This document shows, one piece after another, positions 35,594 through 45,696 of a DNA stretch of 64,000 bases. Both the position numbers and the translations under genes were made by a program. The DNA lies in assembly GCA_963800725.1 (NCBI GenBank), contig CAWDCE010000023.1, forward strand, positions 39,489 to 103,488, given 5' to 3'. Under the pieces are notes generated by a model, which saw only the letters and a list, made by a program, of their open reading frames with translations, ran no database searches and was not told the DNA's origin. Position 1 is the first letter of the stretch; each line of letters begins with the position of its first letter. Source of the stretch: Bog-473 sp963800725 (GTDB lineage Bacteria; Actinomycetota; Acidimicrobiia; Acidimicrobiales; RAAP-2).

Positions 35594-36556
35594 ATGGTCT
35601 ACGTACTTGCCCTTGCTGCAGCGTTGGCAAACGCGCTCACGAGCGTGTTCCAACGAATGGGGGTGGAGGACGCCCCCGAAGAGTCGACCATGCGCCTCAG
35701 CCTCATGGCCCATGCCATCCGGCGCGGGGTCTGGCTGCTCGGATTCTTCTTCATGGTCTGCTCCTTCTTATTGCAGGCCTTCGCCCTCCATGTCGGTCGT
35801 CTCTCGGTGGTCCAGCCCATCTTGACCATGGAGCTCTTGTTCTTGGTCTTCATCTTGGGCACCTACTTCGGCTACACCATCACGTTGCGAGAATGGGTCG
35901 GGGCGTCGGCCATTGCGTTCGGTCTCTCGGGCTTCTTGGTGTTCTCCCAGCCCGGCGGCGGCAACACCGTCCCGTCGAACCTGGCGTGGATCGTGGTCGG
36001 TGGCGCAGCCAGCTTCGCCATTGCGGTGACGATCGTGGCCACCCGGTGGGGGCCGCGGTGGTGGAAGGCAGCCATGTTCGGTTCGGCCGGTGCCATCTCC
36101 TTCGCGTTCACCGCGGCGCTGATCAAGACGGTCGGGGACTACGCCGCCACCAACTGGGTCAGCCTCTTCGTCCATTGGCAGACCTATGGGCTCATCGCTT
36201 TCGGCCTGGCCGGGCTCTTTTTGACCCAGAACGCGTTCCACGCTGGTCCGCTGGCGGCGTCGCAGTCGACCCTCGTCCTCGTCGACCCCTTGGCCAGCAT
36301 CATCTTTGGGATCGCCTTGTTCGGCGACAGTCTGCGCACCTCGAGCCCGTGGGGCCCGCTCGAGGCGATCTCGCTCCTCGTGATGTTCATCGGTGCGGTT
36401 TTCTTGTCGCACTCACCGCTCATCACGGGGCTCAAGGGCGAGGGCAAGGGGGCCGAGTACGAGGACCTCTTGTCGCGGCGCGTCAAGCATTTCGGCCACG
36501 ACGAGGTCGAGGCCCCGGTGACCGACAGCGGCCTGCCGCCGTTCTCGCCTACCTAA
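35594..36556 (+). CDS. DMT superfamily (EamA-like) transporter
   Basis: 320 residues from ATG 35594. Nine to ten hydrophobic segments with the two-fold repeat typical of the drug/metabolite transporter superfamily. The first half includes LLGFFFMVCSFLLQAFALHV and LVFILGTYFGYTI, and the second half GLIAFGLAGLFLTQNAFHAG and LLVMFIGAVFLSHSPL. A hydrophilic C-terminal tail (residues 275-320) ends the protein. These carriers move amino acids, sugars or metabolites; the substrate is not indicated. A weak NIPA-like resemblance (Mg2+) is possible. The alpha/beta hydrolase gene converges on it from the other strand. Confidence 0.82.
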   Translation: MVYVLALAAALANALTSVFQRMGVEDAPEESTMRLSLMAHAIRRGVWLLGFFFMVCSFLLQAFALHVGRLSVVQPILTMELLFLVFILGTYFGYTITLREWVGASAIAFGLSGFLVFSQPGGGNTVPSNLAWIVVGGAASFAIAVTIVATRWGPRWWKAAMFGSAGAISFAFTAALIKTVGDYAATNWVSLFVHWQTYGLIAFGLAGLFLTQNAFHAGPLAASQSTLVLVDPLASIIFGIALFGDSLRTSSPWGPLEAISLLVMFIGAVFLSHSPLITGLKGEGKGAEYEDLLSRRVKHFGHDEVEAPVTDSGLPPFSPT

Positions 36557-37342
36557 GCCGCGTCCCACCCCACGCGACAATACGCGGCGCACAAAGGTGG
36601 CGAAATGGTCGGGGTGCGAGAGGTGCGCACCGTGGCTGGCTCCGCTGATCTCGTACACCTCGGCCCCGACCACGTGCTCTCCCAGCCAGCGCACGGTGCG
36701 GCGGTGATGGACCCCGCTCGCTTCGCCACCCATGCCAAAGACGGCCGGGACCGACAACGCCGTCACATCGAAGGGCTGCTCGCCGCGCATGAAGGTCATG
36801 TCGGACACCAACGCCGGCCCGTCGGCACGTCGTGTGGCGCGGCCCTCGTCGCTGAGGCGGCTCCATGCGCTCGCGCTGACCATGCGACCGAAGAACTGCT
36901 CGGCTTCGAGTCCCGGGTCGACTGCGTTCGCCGACCAGGGGCGGGGGGCGCACCGGGGGCCGCCCGGCGGAAGCCGAGCCAGGGCATGGGCGGCTCGAAG
37001 GCCCCAATGGAGGCAAAGGCCTCGGGCTTGGCCAGGGCGGCGGCGATGACGACGTCGCCGCCGAGGCTGTGCCCGACCGCGCTGAGCGTGCCCGTAGCCC
37101 CGGTGAGCTCGTCGGCGATGCCCAAGAGGTCCTCGACATGGGCGTCGATGCTGGCGGCAACCCCGACCGCGCGACCGTTGGTAGCCGCGGCGGTCGTAAG
37201 CCACGATGGCGACATCGCTCAGTCGGCGCATCACCCGCTGGAAGCTCTCGGCGCGATCGAGCGAGCCGTGGACCAACACCACGGTCTGGGGCGATTCGGC
37301 CACCGGCCGCTCGATGATATGGAGGCCGCTCGGGTAGGTCAT
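36549..37342 (-). CDS. Alpha/beta-fold hydrolase, frameshifted in this sequence
   Basis: The first frame from ATG 37342 reads HIIERPVAESPQTVVLVHGS, then RAESFQRVMRRLSDVAIVAY and DRRGYQRSR. Near 37200 the frame changes to VGVAASIDAHVEDLLGIADE and LSAVGHSLGGDVVIAAALAK, with the nucleophile Ser in GHSLGG. Near 36950, at a run of six C, it changes back to DPGLEAEQFFGRMVSASAWS, VPAVFGMGGEAS and ISGASHGAHLSHPDHFATFV with the catalytic His. Two breaks are needed, and the stop is not certain: frames close at 36549, 36553 or 36413. Repaired length about 265 residues. Substrate unknown; encoded divergently from kgd with 60 bp between the starts. Confidence 0.76.
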
Positions 37343-37402
37343 GGGCACGGTGACGATACCGCCGTGCCCCAGATACCCGAGCGCCACCGGTAGGGTGGAC
37401 CC

Positions 37403-40400
37403 ATGTCCGAGTCTGACTCCGCCCCGGGTTCTTTCGGGCCCAATGCGTGGCTGGTGGACGACATGTACGACCGGTTCTTGGTCGATCCGACCTCGGTCAG
37501 CGACAGCTGGCAGGAGTTTTTCGCCGATTATCGTCCCGCCCCGGTCCCGGTGCCCCAGGCAGTCGCACCGAGCCCCGAAGCCCCCACGGCCCGCAACGCC
37601 GCACCGAGTCCGCCACTCGCGTCGAATGTGCCCGATGCCACCGATCCCGAGGCCACCGTGTTGCGCGGTGCCGCTTCGCGCATCGTGGCCAACATGGAGG
37701 CCAGCCTCCATGTGCCGACGGCGACGAGTGTGCGGACCGTGCCGGCGCGCCTCCTCGAGGTCAACCGCCAGGTCCTGAACAACCAGCTGGCCCGCACCAC
37801 CGGGGCCAAGGTCAGCTTCACCCACCTCATCGGCTACACGGTGGTGCGGGCCCTGCACGACGTGCCGGCCCTCAACGCCGCCTTCGTCGAGCATGCCGGC
37901 GAATCGAAGAAGCCCGGGGTGATCCACCACAAACATGTGGGCCTCGGCCTTGCGGTGGACCAAGAAAAGAGCGACGGTTCGCGCACTTTGCTCGTCCCGT
38001 GCATCAAAGATGCCGACACCTTGGACTTCCGGGCCTTCGTGATGACCTACGAGGATCTCATCCGCAAGATCCACACGGGAAAGATCTCCCCAGATGACTT
38101 CGCGGGAACCACGGTCACCTTGACCAACCCGGGCACGCTCGGGACCGTGCAGTCGGTGCCCCGCCTGATGCCGGGCCAAGGGGTCATCGTCGGCGTGGGC
38201 GCACTTGGCTACCCGCCGGGCTTCGAGGCGGCCGACCCACGCGTGCTCGCCCAACTCGGATCTGGGCAAAGTCGTCACCCTCACCTCGACCTATGACCAC
38301 CGGATCATCCAAGGGGCCGAGTCGGGCCTGTTCTTGGGCCGCGTGGCCGAACTGCTCATGGGGGCCGACGGCTTCTATGACTCGCTCTTCGAAGCAATGG
38401 GCGTCCCCTACGAGCCGGTGCGCTGGAACCGCGACACCAATCCGGGACCGGGCAGCGACGAGGGCGAGTACCAGAACCTGATCAAGCAGGTCCACGTCCA
38501 GACCCTGATCAACATGTACCGGGTCCGCGGCCACCTCATTGCGCACCTCGACCCGCTCGACGCCGAGCCGCCCCACATCCACCCCGAGCTCGACCCGCTC
38601 ACCTACGGCCTGACCATCTGGGACCTGCCCCGCTCCTTCGTCACCGACGGATTGGCCGGTCGTGACGTGGCCACCCTCGACGAGATCCTCCATGTGCTGC
38701 GCGACGCCTACTGCCGCACGCTCGGTATCGAGTACATGCACATGCAAGACCCCGAACAAAAGCGCTGGATCCAAGAGCACGTCGAAGGCCAACCGAGCAC
38801 CCTTCACCACGACGAGCAGCGCCACATCTTGGACCGGCTCAACGCCGCCGAGGTGTTCGAGCGTTTCTTGCACACCCGCTATGTCGGCCAGAAGCGCTTC
38901 GGACTCGAGGGTGCGGAGTCAGCCATCGTGCTCCTCGACACCCTGCTCGATGCCGCGGCGGGCTCGGGCGTCGCCGAAGTGGTCATGGGCATGTCGCACC
39001 GGGGCCGACTCAATGTGTTGGCCAACATCGTGGGCAAGTCCTACCGCGAGATCTTCGAAGAGTTCGAAGGGAATCTCGACCCCGACTCGGTGCAGGGCTC
39101 GGGTGACGTCAAGTACCACAAGGGGGCGAGGGGGACCTTCATCGGTAGCGCCGGCGAGGAACTCCCCGTCACCTTGGCCTCGAACCCCTCGCACCTCGAG
39201 GCGGTCGACCCGGTGGTCGAGGGGATGACCCGGGCCAAGCAGGACCGCCTGTCCCCTCCGACCGACGGGACGCCGAGAGCGATGGCCGAAGGCAGCCTCG
39301 GTTTCCCCTGCATGACCGTGCTCGTGCACGGCGACGCGGCATTCGCCGGGCAGGGCGTGGTGGCGGAGACCCTCAACTTGTCGGGGCTCTCGGGCTATCG
39401 CACCGGCGGCACGGTCCACGTCGTGATCAACAACCAGCTCGGGTTCACCACCGCGCCGGCCTCGGCCCGCAGCTCGGTCTACCCGACCGACGTGGCCAAG
39501 ATGGTCCAGGCCCCGATCTTCCACGTGAACGGCGACGATCCCGAAGCCTGCGTGCGGGCGGCGCGGCTGGCCTTCTCGTTCCGCCAGACCTTCCACAAAG
39601 ACGTCGTGATCGACATGGTCTGCTACCGCAAGCACGGCCACAACGAGGGCGACGACCCGAGCTACACCCAGCCCCTCATGTACCAGCGCATCGAGGCCAA
39701 GCGCTCGGTGCGCAAGCTCTACACCGAGACGCTGGTGCGCCGCGGCGACATCACCCTCGACGACGCAGAGGCCGCACTCGATGCGTTCAACACGTCGCTC
39801 CAGGGCGTGCTCGACGAGGTGCGGGGCGAACCGTCGTTGGCCCCCGACCACCTCCCCTCGGCCGAACCGGAGCCAGCGCAGGTCGAATCAGAGGCCACCG
39901 GGGTCGCGGCCCCGGTGCTCGGTGCCCTGGCCGCCCTGGTGCGCAGCGCCCCCGACGGCTTCTTCATCCACCCCAAACTCGAGCGCCAGTTCGTCCAGCG
40001 CGATGAACTGGTGGCGCAGGGCCAGGTCGACTGGGCCCTCGCCGAGGCACTGGCCATGGGGTCGCTGCTCTATGAGGGCGTCAACGTCCGACTCACCGGG
40101 CAAGACACCCGACGCGGCACCTTTAGCCAACGCCACGCCGTGCTGGTCGACTACGCCAACGGCGAGGAGTTCATCCCGCTGGCCCACATCGGCGACGGAC
40201 TGGTGCGTGTGGGTGCCGCCGACCTCGAGCCGCGCCAGCATCCGGTGGGCAGCTTCACTGTCCGCGACTCGCTGCTCTCTGAATACGCGGCGGTCGGTTT
40301 CGAGTACGGCTACTCGGTCGAAGCCCCCGAAGCACTCGTGTTGTGGGAGGCCCAGTTCGGCGACTTCGTCAACGGGGCTCAGATCATCATCGACAACTTC

Positions 40401-41114
40401 TTGGTGGCGGCCGAGATCAAATGGGGCCAGCACTCCGGGCTCGTGCTCTTGTTGCCGCACGGCTATGAGGGCCAGGGCCCCGAACACTCCTCGTCGCGCT
40501 TCGAGCGGTTCTTGGCTTTGGGCGCCCGCGACAACATCCGGGTGGTCGTGCCGTCGACCTCGGCGCAGTATTTCCACCTGCTGCGCTCCCAGGCCGTGCG
40601 GGCACCCAAGCGGCCCCTGGTGGTCGTGACCCCCAAGTCGTTGCTGCGGGCCCACTCGGCCCGTTCGACCTTCGACGAACTCGAACATGGCCGATTCGCA
40701 ACCGTGATCGACGACCCCGACGCCACAGATGCGGCCAAGATCAAGCGGATCGTGCTGTGCAGTGGCAAGGTCGCGCACGAAGCCACCGCCCGCCGCACCC
40801 AGCTCGCCACCGAGGACCCGGCCGCCGCAACTGCGGTGGCGATCGTGCGGGTCGAACAGCTCTACCCGTTGCCCAAGCGCGAACTGATCGATGTGTTCGA
40901 GCGCTACGGCTCGGCCACCGAGGTGGTGTGGCTCCAAGAGGAGCCCGAGAACATGGGAGCCTGGTCGTTCATGCACGCCCGCCTCCACGCCGAACTGCCC
41001 GAGCGCCTGAAGCTGCGCCACGTGAGTCGCCCCGAATCGGCCAGCCCGGCCATCGGGAGCGCCGCACTGCACCAGTTGGAGCAGGCTGACCTGTTGCGGC
41101 GGTCCATTGGCTGA
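37403..41114 (+). CDS. kgd: Multifunctional 2-oxoglutarate metabolism enzyme (E2-E1 fusion), frameshifted in this sequence
   Basis: From ATG 37403. The first 40 residues carry the E1-type start (NAWLVDDMYDRFLVDPTSVS), then a succinyltransferase E2 domain without lipoyl region (VSFTHLIGYTVVRALHDVPA; LVPCIKDADTLDFRAFVMTY). Near 38260 one extra base shifts the frame; it continues with the E2 catalytic His in STYDHRIIQGAES, then the ThDP-dependent E1: MGMSHRGRLNVLANIVGK, VHGDAAFAGQGVVAETLNLS, YRKHGHNEGDDPSYTQP and HSGLVLLLPHGYEGQGPEHS. About 1235 residues, matching actinobacterial Kgd (SucA). It decarboxylates 2-oxoglutarate in the TCA cycle, working with separate lipoyl and E3 proteins not seen here. 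The stop overlaps the NYN protein start by 8 nt. Confidence 0.93.
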
Positions 41115-42480
41115 ATCGCATCACGTCGTGGTGGACGGGTCCAATCTCGCCACCGAAGGACGGACGCTCCCAAGCCTCGAGCAGCTGGACGAAGCGGTCC
41201 GGGCGTACGCCGAAGAAGATCCCGAGGGCGTCATCACCGTGGTGGTCGACGCCTCGTTCGAGCACCGGATCGACGAGTCCGAGCGCGACCTGGTGCGCGA
41301 CGCCATGCTCAACGGGGAGATCGTGTCGCCCCCGGCGGGAGCCATTGGTCGCGGCGACGCCTTCGTTTTGCGCATCGCCGAGCGCACCGGGGCCATTGTT
41401 GTCTCCAACGACTCCTTCCAAGAGTTCCACGGCGAGCACCCGTGGCTCTTCGATGAGGGCCGCCTCATTGGCGGCAAGCCCGTGCCCGGGATCGGGTGGA
41501 TCTTCACGCCGCGCCTGCCGGTGCGCGGGGTCAAGAGCCGGGCCGCCACCGCCGAGCGTCGGGCCAAGCTCGATCCCAACTCCGCACCGGCCAAGGCCGC
41601 GGAGCTGGCCAAGGCGGCCAAGAAGGCGGCCAAGCGGTCGCGCAAGACGGCCGAGGTGCCGGTGAGCACCTCATGGCCCATCACCCCCGCGCAACCGCCG
41701 CCGGCCCGGCCGACCAAGTCGGTGGTGCGCAACGACCCCGAACTCTCCACCGCCATCAATGAGGCCGTGGCCGAAGCCCTCGAGCCAACGGCCGACCACG
41801 ACGAACCCAAGGGCCCCACCAAGGCAGTGGCCAAGAAGAAGGCCACCAACAAGAAGAAGGCCACCAACAAGAAGAAGGCACCGGCGAAGAAGACCGCGGC
41901 GGCCAAGAAGGCCGCCCCGGCGAAGAAGGCGACACCGGCCGCGAAGAAGACCGCCGCGAAGAAGGAGGCGGCTCCGGCCAAGAAGGCCGGCACCAAGGCC
42001 AAGGCGCTGTCCACGAAGAAGACGGCAACGAAGAAGGAGGCGGCTCCGGCCAAGAAGGCTGTGGCCAAGGTCGCGGCACCCGAGCGCGCGCACGCGCAAC
42101 TTGCCGCAGCGCCCTCACCGAGGCGACCCGCCACGACGCCGCCACCCGCGGTCAACCAACCGCTCGCCTTCATCAACTTCGTGGCCGCCTACCCGCTCGG
42201 GAGCACCATCGAGGGCGAAGTGGTCTCCTTCACCTCGCACGGGGCGATGGTCGATGTTGCGTTGCCCGACGGTTCGGACCTGCACTGCTACATCCCGCTG
42301 AGCGCCATGGGGACGCCCGCACCGACCAAGGCACGAGAGGTGCTCACCAAAGGTGAGGTGCGGCCGTTCGTCTTGGCCGGCCTGGACCCGCCGCGTCGCG
42401 TCGCTGAACTCGCGTTGGCGACACCGCCGGCCAAGAAGCGGCGCAGCCCGGCCAAGAAGGCCGCCAAGAAGTCGGCCTGA
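41107..42480 (+). CDS. NYN-domain RNase-like protein with histone-like linker and S1 domain
   Basis: 457 residues from TTG 41107, overlapping the kgd stop by 8 nt. Residues 1-150 look like a NYN/Zc3h12a PIN-like nuclease: HHVVVDGSNLATEGRTLPSL, VITVVVDASFEHRID, GDAFVLRIAERTGAIVVSND. Residues 150-340 are Ala/Lys/Pro repeats (KKKATNKKKATNKKKAPAKK) like the H1-type protein at 16.8 kb. Residues 350-430 resemble an S1 RNA-binding domain: YPLGSTIEGEVVSFTSHGAM, then VDVALPDGSDLHCYIPLSAM, and a basic tail. The layout suggests an RNA-binding or RNA-cutting protein tethered to nucleic acid. No published function is known to me. The linker is GC-rich and repetitive, so copy-number errors are possible. 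Confidence 0.78.
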   Translation: MAESHHVVVDGSNLATEGRTLPSLEQLDEAVRAYAEEDPEGVITVVVDASFEHRIDESERDLVRDAMLNGEIVSPPAGAIGRGDAFVLRIAERTGAIVVSNDSFQEFHGEHPWLFDEGRLIGGKPVPGIGWIFTPRLPVRGVKSRAATAERRAKLDPNSAPAKAAELAKAAKKAAKRSRKTAEVPVSTSWPITPAQPPPARPTKSVVRNDPELSTAINEAVAEALEPTADHDEPKGPTKAVAKKKATNKKKATNKKKAPAKKTAAAKKAAPAKKATPAAKKTAAKKEAAPAKKAGTKAKALSTKKTATKKEAAPAKKAVAKVAAPERAHAQLAAAPSPRRPATTPPPAVNQPLAFINFVAAYPLGSTIEGEVVSFTSHGAMVDVALPDGSDLHCYIPLSAMGTPAPTKAREVLTKGEVRPFVLAGLDPPRRVAELALATPPAKKRRSPAKKAAKKSA

Positions 42481-42483
42481 CCC

Positions 42484-42939
42484 ATGATCGGTAGTGTCGA
42501 TGCGATGCCGATCCCCGAACCCGCCGACGTCCTGCCGCACCGGCCCCCCTTCCTCTTCGTCAGCGCGGTCGAAGCGGTCGAAGCCGGGGTGTCCGCACGC
42601 GGTCGCTGGGAGCTGACCGGCGACGAGGCGTTCTTCGCCGGGCATTTCCCCGGGCGCCCCACCCTCCCCGGGGTCCTCCAGATCGAGTCGTTGGCCCAAC
42701 TCGGGGCCTTTGCGCTGCTGCTTGATCCCCGCTTCAGTACCAAGTTGCCGCTCTTCGGGGGGATCGAACGGGCGCGCTTTCGCCGCCAGGTGCTTCCCGG
42801 TGACACCCTCGAGTTGGCGGTCACCCTCGATCACATGTCCGCCCGCGCCGGCAAGGCCCATGGGGTGGCCACCGTCGATGGACAAAAATCCTGTGAGGCT
42901 GACCTCCTCTTCGTCTTGGTGGATCCCGCGAGCGCCTGA
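42484..42939 (+). CDS. fabZ: 3-hydroxyacyl-[ACP] dehydratase, FabZ type
   Basis: 151 residues from ATG 42484 (an alternative ATG lies 7 codons later). Hot-dog motifs of FabZ are present: LPHRPPFLFVSAVEAVEAG, the catalytic His in GHFPGRPTLPGVLQIESLAQ and the Glu in the same motif, then RARFRRQVLPGDTLELAVTL. It dehydrates 3-hydroxyacyl-ACP in fatty acid elongation. Located 3 nt after the NYN gene and overlapping the exonuclease gene by one base (TGATG), so it is in an operon with both. Full-length for the family. Confidence 0.88.
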   Translation: MIGSVDAMPIPEPADVLPHRPPFLFVSAVEAVEAGVSARGRWELTGDEAFFAGHFPGRPTLPGVLQIESLAQLGAFALLLDPRFSTKLPLFGGIERARFRRQVLPGDTLELAVTLDHMSARAGKAHGVATVDGQKSCEADLLFVLVDPASA

Positions 42940-43718
42940 TGCGCCTGGTCACCTGGAATGTGAACTCGCTCACCGCCCGACTGCCCCGGGTGATCGAGTG
43001 GATCCAAGCACACCACCCCGACGTGGTGTGCCTCCAAGAAACCAAGCAGGCCGACAACAAGTTTCCCGCGGAGTCCTTTGCGGCGCTCGGGTACCAAAGC
43101 GCGCATTACGGTGACGGACGGTGGAACGGCGTGGCCATCGCCAGCCGGGTCGGCCTCGACAACATCGTGCGCGGCTTTGGCGCCAAAGAAGACGATCACG
43201 GCTGTCGGATCGTGGCGGCGGACTGCGGGGGAGTGCGGGTGCATTCGGTCTACGTCCCCAATGGGCGCAGCCTCGACAACGAGTTCTACCAGTTCAAACT
43301 GGACTGGTTGGCCCGGCTGCGCACCACGCTCGACGAGACGTGCCCCAAGGGCGCAACGGTGGCGGTATGTGGAGACTTCAACGTGGCGCCGACCGACGAC
43401 GATGTGTGGGACCCCGCGGCGTTCGAGGGCCTCACCCATGTGAGCGCACCCGAACGCGCCGCACTCGCACTGGTCGAAGGGTGGGGTCTCAGCGACCCCT
43501 TCCCCCGCTTCAATGCGCCGGGGACCTTTACGTGGTGGGACTACCGTGGCGGCGCGTTTCACAAGAACGAGGGCGTGCGCATGGACCTGGTTTTGGTGAG
43601 CGAGGATCTGGCGGTGCGCGCGAACGGGTCCTTCGTCGACCGCGAGGCGCGCTACACCAAGGACGGGTTGAAGCCGTCTGATCACGCACCGGTGGTCCTC
43701 GATGTCAGCGAGCGATAG
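42939..43718 (+). CDS. xth: Exodeoxyribonuclease III
   Basis: 259 residues from ATG 42939 (overlapping fabZ stop TGA by one base). ExoIII/AP endonuclease motifs are in order: MRLVTWNVNSLTARLPRVIE, VCLQETKQADNKFP (Glu metal ligand), SVYVPNGRSLDNEFYQFKLD, VAVCGDFNVAPTDDDVWDP, GVRMDLVLVSEDLA and KPSDHAPVVLDV with the catalytic His. It cuts DNA at abasic sites and removes 3' blocks. It ends the kgd-NYN-fabZ-xth gene string. Confidence 0.95.
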   Translation: MRLVTWNVNSLTARLPRVIEWIQAHHPDVVCLQETKQADNKFPAESFAALGYQSAHYGDGRWNGVAIASRVGLDNIVRGFGAKEDDHGCRIVAADCGGVRVHSVYVPNGRSLDNEFYQFKLDWLARLRTTLDETCPKGATVAVCGDFNVAPTDDDVWDPAAFEGLTHVSAPERAALALVEGWGLSDPFPRFNAPGTFTWWDYRGGAFHKNEGVRMDLVLVSEDLAVRANGSFVDREARYTKDGLKPSDHAPVVLDVSER

Positions 43719-43845
43719 CACCGGCCAGCGCCACGGTGTCCGCCCTCGTGGCTGATCGCACCGCCCGCGTTGTCGGTCCATCACGTGTCGGCCCTGGTCG
43801 ATCATCCACGTTTCGCCTGCTGCACTGACTTAGCCTTGCCCCGGC

Positions 43846-43875
43846 ACAGTATTTGCGACTCGCCACGACAGTATT
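43846..43875 (+). promoter_or_regulatory. Two direct ACAGTATT repeats, 22 bp apart, upstream of a small membrane protein gene
   Basis: ACAGTATT occurs at 43846-43853 and again at 43868-43875, a spacing of two helical turns. The second copy ends 24 bp before the ATG, just ahead of the GGGGAGG ribosome site (about 43887-43893). Direct repeats spaced by a whole number of turns suit an activator or repressor binding site, but no partner protein is known. Confidence 0.3.
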
Positions 43876-43899
43876 GGTGCTATTTAGGGGAGGAACACG

Positions 43900-44289
43900 A
43901 TGAATGAGCGCGGCAGTGGTTGGACACTCTTCGCCGGAATCGCCCTCTTGGTTGCGGGGATCATGCGGATCTTCGACTCCATCTGGGCCTTCCGCTATCA
44001 CGGGGTCTTGCCGTCGAATCTCGAGGCAGCACTCTTCGGTCATACGCTCAAAACCTACGGGTGGGTCTACCTCGTCGTCGGGATCATCTTGATCCTGGCC
44101 GGCTTCGGGGTGATGGCCAAGTCACAGCTTTCCCGGTGGATCGGCATCGTGGCCGCAGCCATTCTCGGGATCTCGGCGATCTGGTGGATGCCGTACTACC
44201 CGATCTGGTCGTTGACCTACATCGGGATCTGCTTCTTCGTCATCTACGCACTGGCCGCCTACGGCCAACGTGAAGAGGTCAGCGCGTAG
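43900..44289 (+). CDS. DUF7144-like small membrane protein
   Basis: 129 residues from ATG 43900 with GGGGAGG 6-13 nt upstream. Four hydrophobic segments can be counted: WTLFAGIALLVAGIMRIFDS, then VYLVVGIILILAGFGVMA, WIGIVAAAILGISAIWWM and SLTYIGICFFVIYALAAYG. Short loops separate them and a small charged tail (QREEVSA) ends the chain. The pattern is that of the four-helix DUF7144 family seen widely in actinobacteria. Function unknown. A strong stem-loop follows at 44344, consistent with a single-gene transcript. Confidence 0.8.
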   Translation: MNERGSGWTLFAGIALLVAGIMRIFDSIWAFRYHGVLPSNLEAALFGHTLKTYGWVYLVVGIILILAGFGVMAKSQLSRWIGIVAAAILGISAIWWMPYYPIWSLTYIGICFFVIYALAAYGQREEVSA

Positions 44290-44343
44290 ATCCGACATTT
44301 CGCCTCGCGTCACCACCTGACGACGCCCAGCACACAAGCAGTT

Positions 44344-44377
44344 GCACACAGACCGGGCCTTGGCCCGGTCTGTGTGC
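44344..44377. terminator. Long perfect hairpin after the DUF7144-like gene
   Basis: GCACACAGACCGGGCC pairs perfectly with GGCCCGGTCTGTGTGC (16 bp) around a 2-nt TT loop. It follows the gene ending at 44289 and also stands at the downstream end of a minus-strand remnant at 44383-44484, so it may terminate both. There is no strong U-run. Confidence 0.7.
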
Positions 44378-44382
44378 GTTCG

Positions 44383-44484
44383 TCACTTGGCGCGTCACAA
44401 GATGGCGGTCGGGGTCCGCGCCGCCGGTCGCCCGGCGATTTCGGCCACCAGATTGGCTCCGACCATGATGAGGGTGACGAGGAG
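44383..44484 (-). pseudogene. Remnant of an FtsX/MacB-type ABC permease C-terminus
   Basis: The minus strand reads LLVTLIMVGANLVAEIAGRP, then AARTPTAIL, a stop codon, RAK and a second stop. The sequence VGANLVAEIAGRPAARTP resembles the last helix and tail of FtsX-type permeases (often ANLVAALPARRAARTPP-like). A stop codon precedes the segment and another interrupts it. Only about 30 codons survive, so it is a decayed end of a lost gene that probably used the hairpin at 44344 as terminator. Short length makes this a tentative call. Confidence 0.35.
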
Positions 44485-44531
44485 TCACGGCGCATCGCAC
44501 CCGCCGATAGCGTGGCCGAGAGGAGGGGACG

Positions 44532-45688
44532 ATGCATCTGGGGCTGACCAAAGCACAACAAGCGCTGCAGGACGAACTGCGCGAGTACTTCGTCCGATTG
44601 GTCGACCAGGTGGAAGGGTCACCGAGCGAGGAGCCGACCTACACCCGCTACATCGCCCAGATGGGTGCCGACGGCTGGCTTGGTCTCGGGTGGCCCAAAG
44701 CCTTTGGCGGCCAGGCCCGCGGAGCCATCGACCAGATGATCTTCGTCGAAGAGTCCCACTGGGCCGGGGTGCCGCTCCCGCTCTTGACCCTCACCAGTGT
44801 GGGCCCGACCCTGATGGCGCTCGGGACCGAGGAGCAAAAGCGCCGGATCGTGCCGGGAATCTTGCGCGGTGAGGTCCACTTCTCCATTGGCTACACCGAA
44901 CCGTCGGCGGGGACCGATCTGGCGTCGCTCACGACCCGGGCGGTGCGTGACGGCGACGAGTATGTGATCAACGGGCAGAAGATCTACACCAGCGCGATCC
45001 AGTACGCGGATTATGTCTGGTTGGCGGCCCGCACCGACCCCGACGCCCCCAAACACAAGGGACTCTCGGTGTTCATCGTGCCCGTTGACGCACCCGGCTT
45101 CAGCTGGACGCCGCTGTCGACCATCGCGGGCGACATCACCAGCTCGACGTTCTACCAAGACGTCCGGGTCCCCGCCGAGAACCTGGTGGGGGGTGAGAAC
45201 CAGGGATGGAAGCTCATCACCAACCAGCTCAACCACGAGCGGGTGGCCATCTGCCCGCGTCGGGCCTGCTGCGCAGCCTGAGCGAGGTGCGACGCTGGGC
45301 CGAGGGCCACAAGTTGGCCGACGGCAGGCGGGTCATCGACCAGGAGTGGGTCCAGGTACACCTGGCCCGCGCCCACGCGCGCATCGAGGTGCTCAAGCTC
45401 TTCAACTGGAAGGTGGCGTGGGCCGCCGACAAGGGGTTGAACCCCGCCGATGCGTCGGCGACCAAGGTCTACGGCACCGAGCTCTCCCTTTGGGTCTACG
45501 CCACCTTGTTGGAGGTCGTCGGCCAAGCCGGTTACCTCTGCGAAGGCGCTCCCGCCGCGGTGCTGCGGGGCCAGCTCGAGCGCCAGGCGCGTAGCCAGAC
45601 CATCTTCACGTTCGGTGGCGGGACCAACGAGGTCCAGCGCGACATCATCGCCATGCTCGGACTCGGCCTGCCCCGCGCCCCGCGCTGA
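44532..45688 (+). CDS. Acyl-CoA dehydrogenase, frameshifted in this sequence
   Basis: From ATG 44532 with GAGGAGGGG upstream. First frame: LTKAQQALQDELREYFVRLV, YIAQMGADGWLGLGWPKAFG and IGYTEPSAGTDLASLTTRAV (the FAD and substrate loop). Around 45255 one base is missing (TGCCCGCG); the second frame continues with ADGRRVIDQEWVQVHLARAH and QTIFTFGGGTNEVQRDIIAM, the C-terminal FAD contact typical of the family. Repaired length is about 386 residues, full-size. It oxidises acyl-CoA to enoyl-CoA; the chain length or steroid preference is not clear. No electron-transfer flavoprotein genes are adjacent. Confidence 0.85.
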
Positions 45689-45696
45689 ACCGGTCG

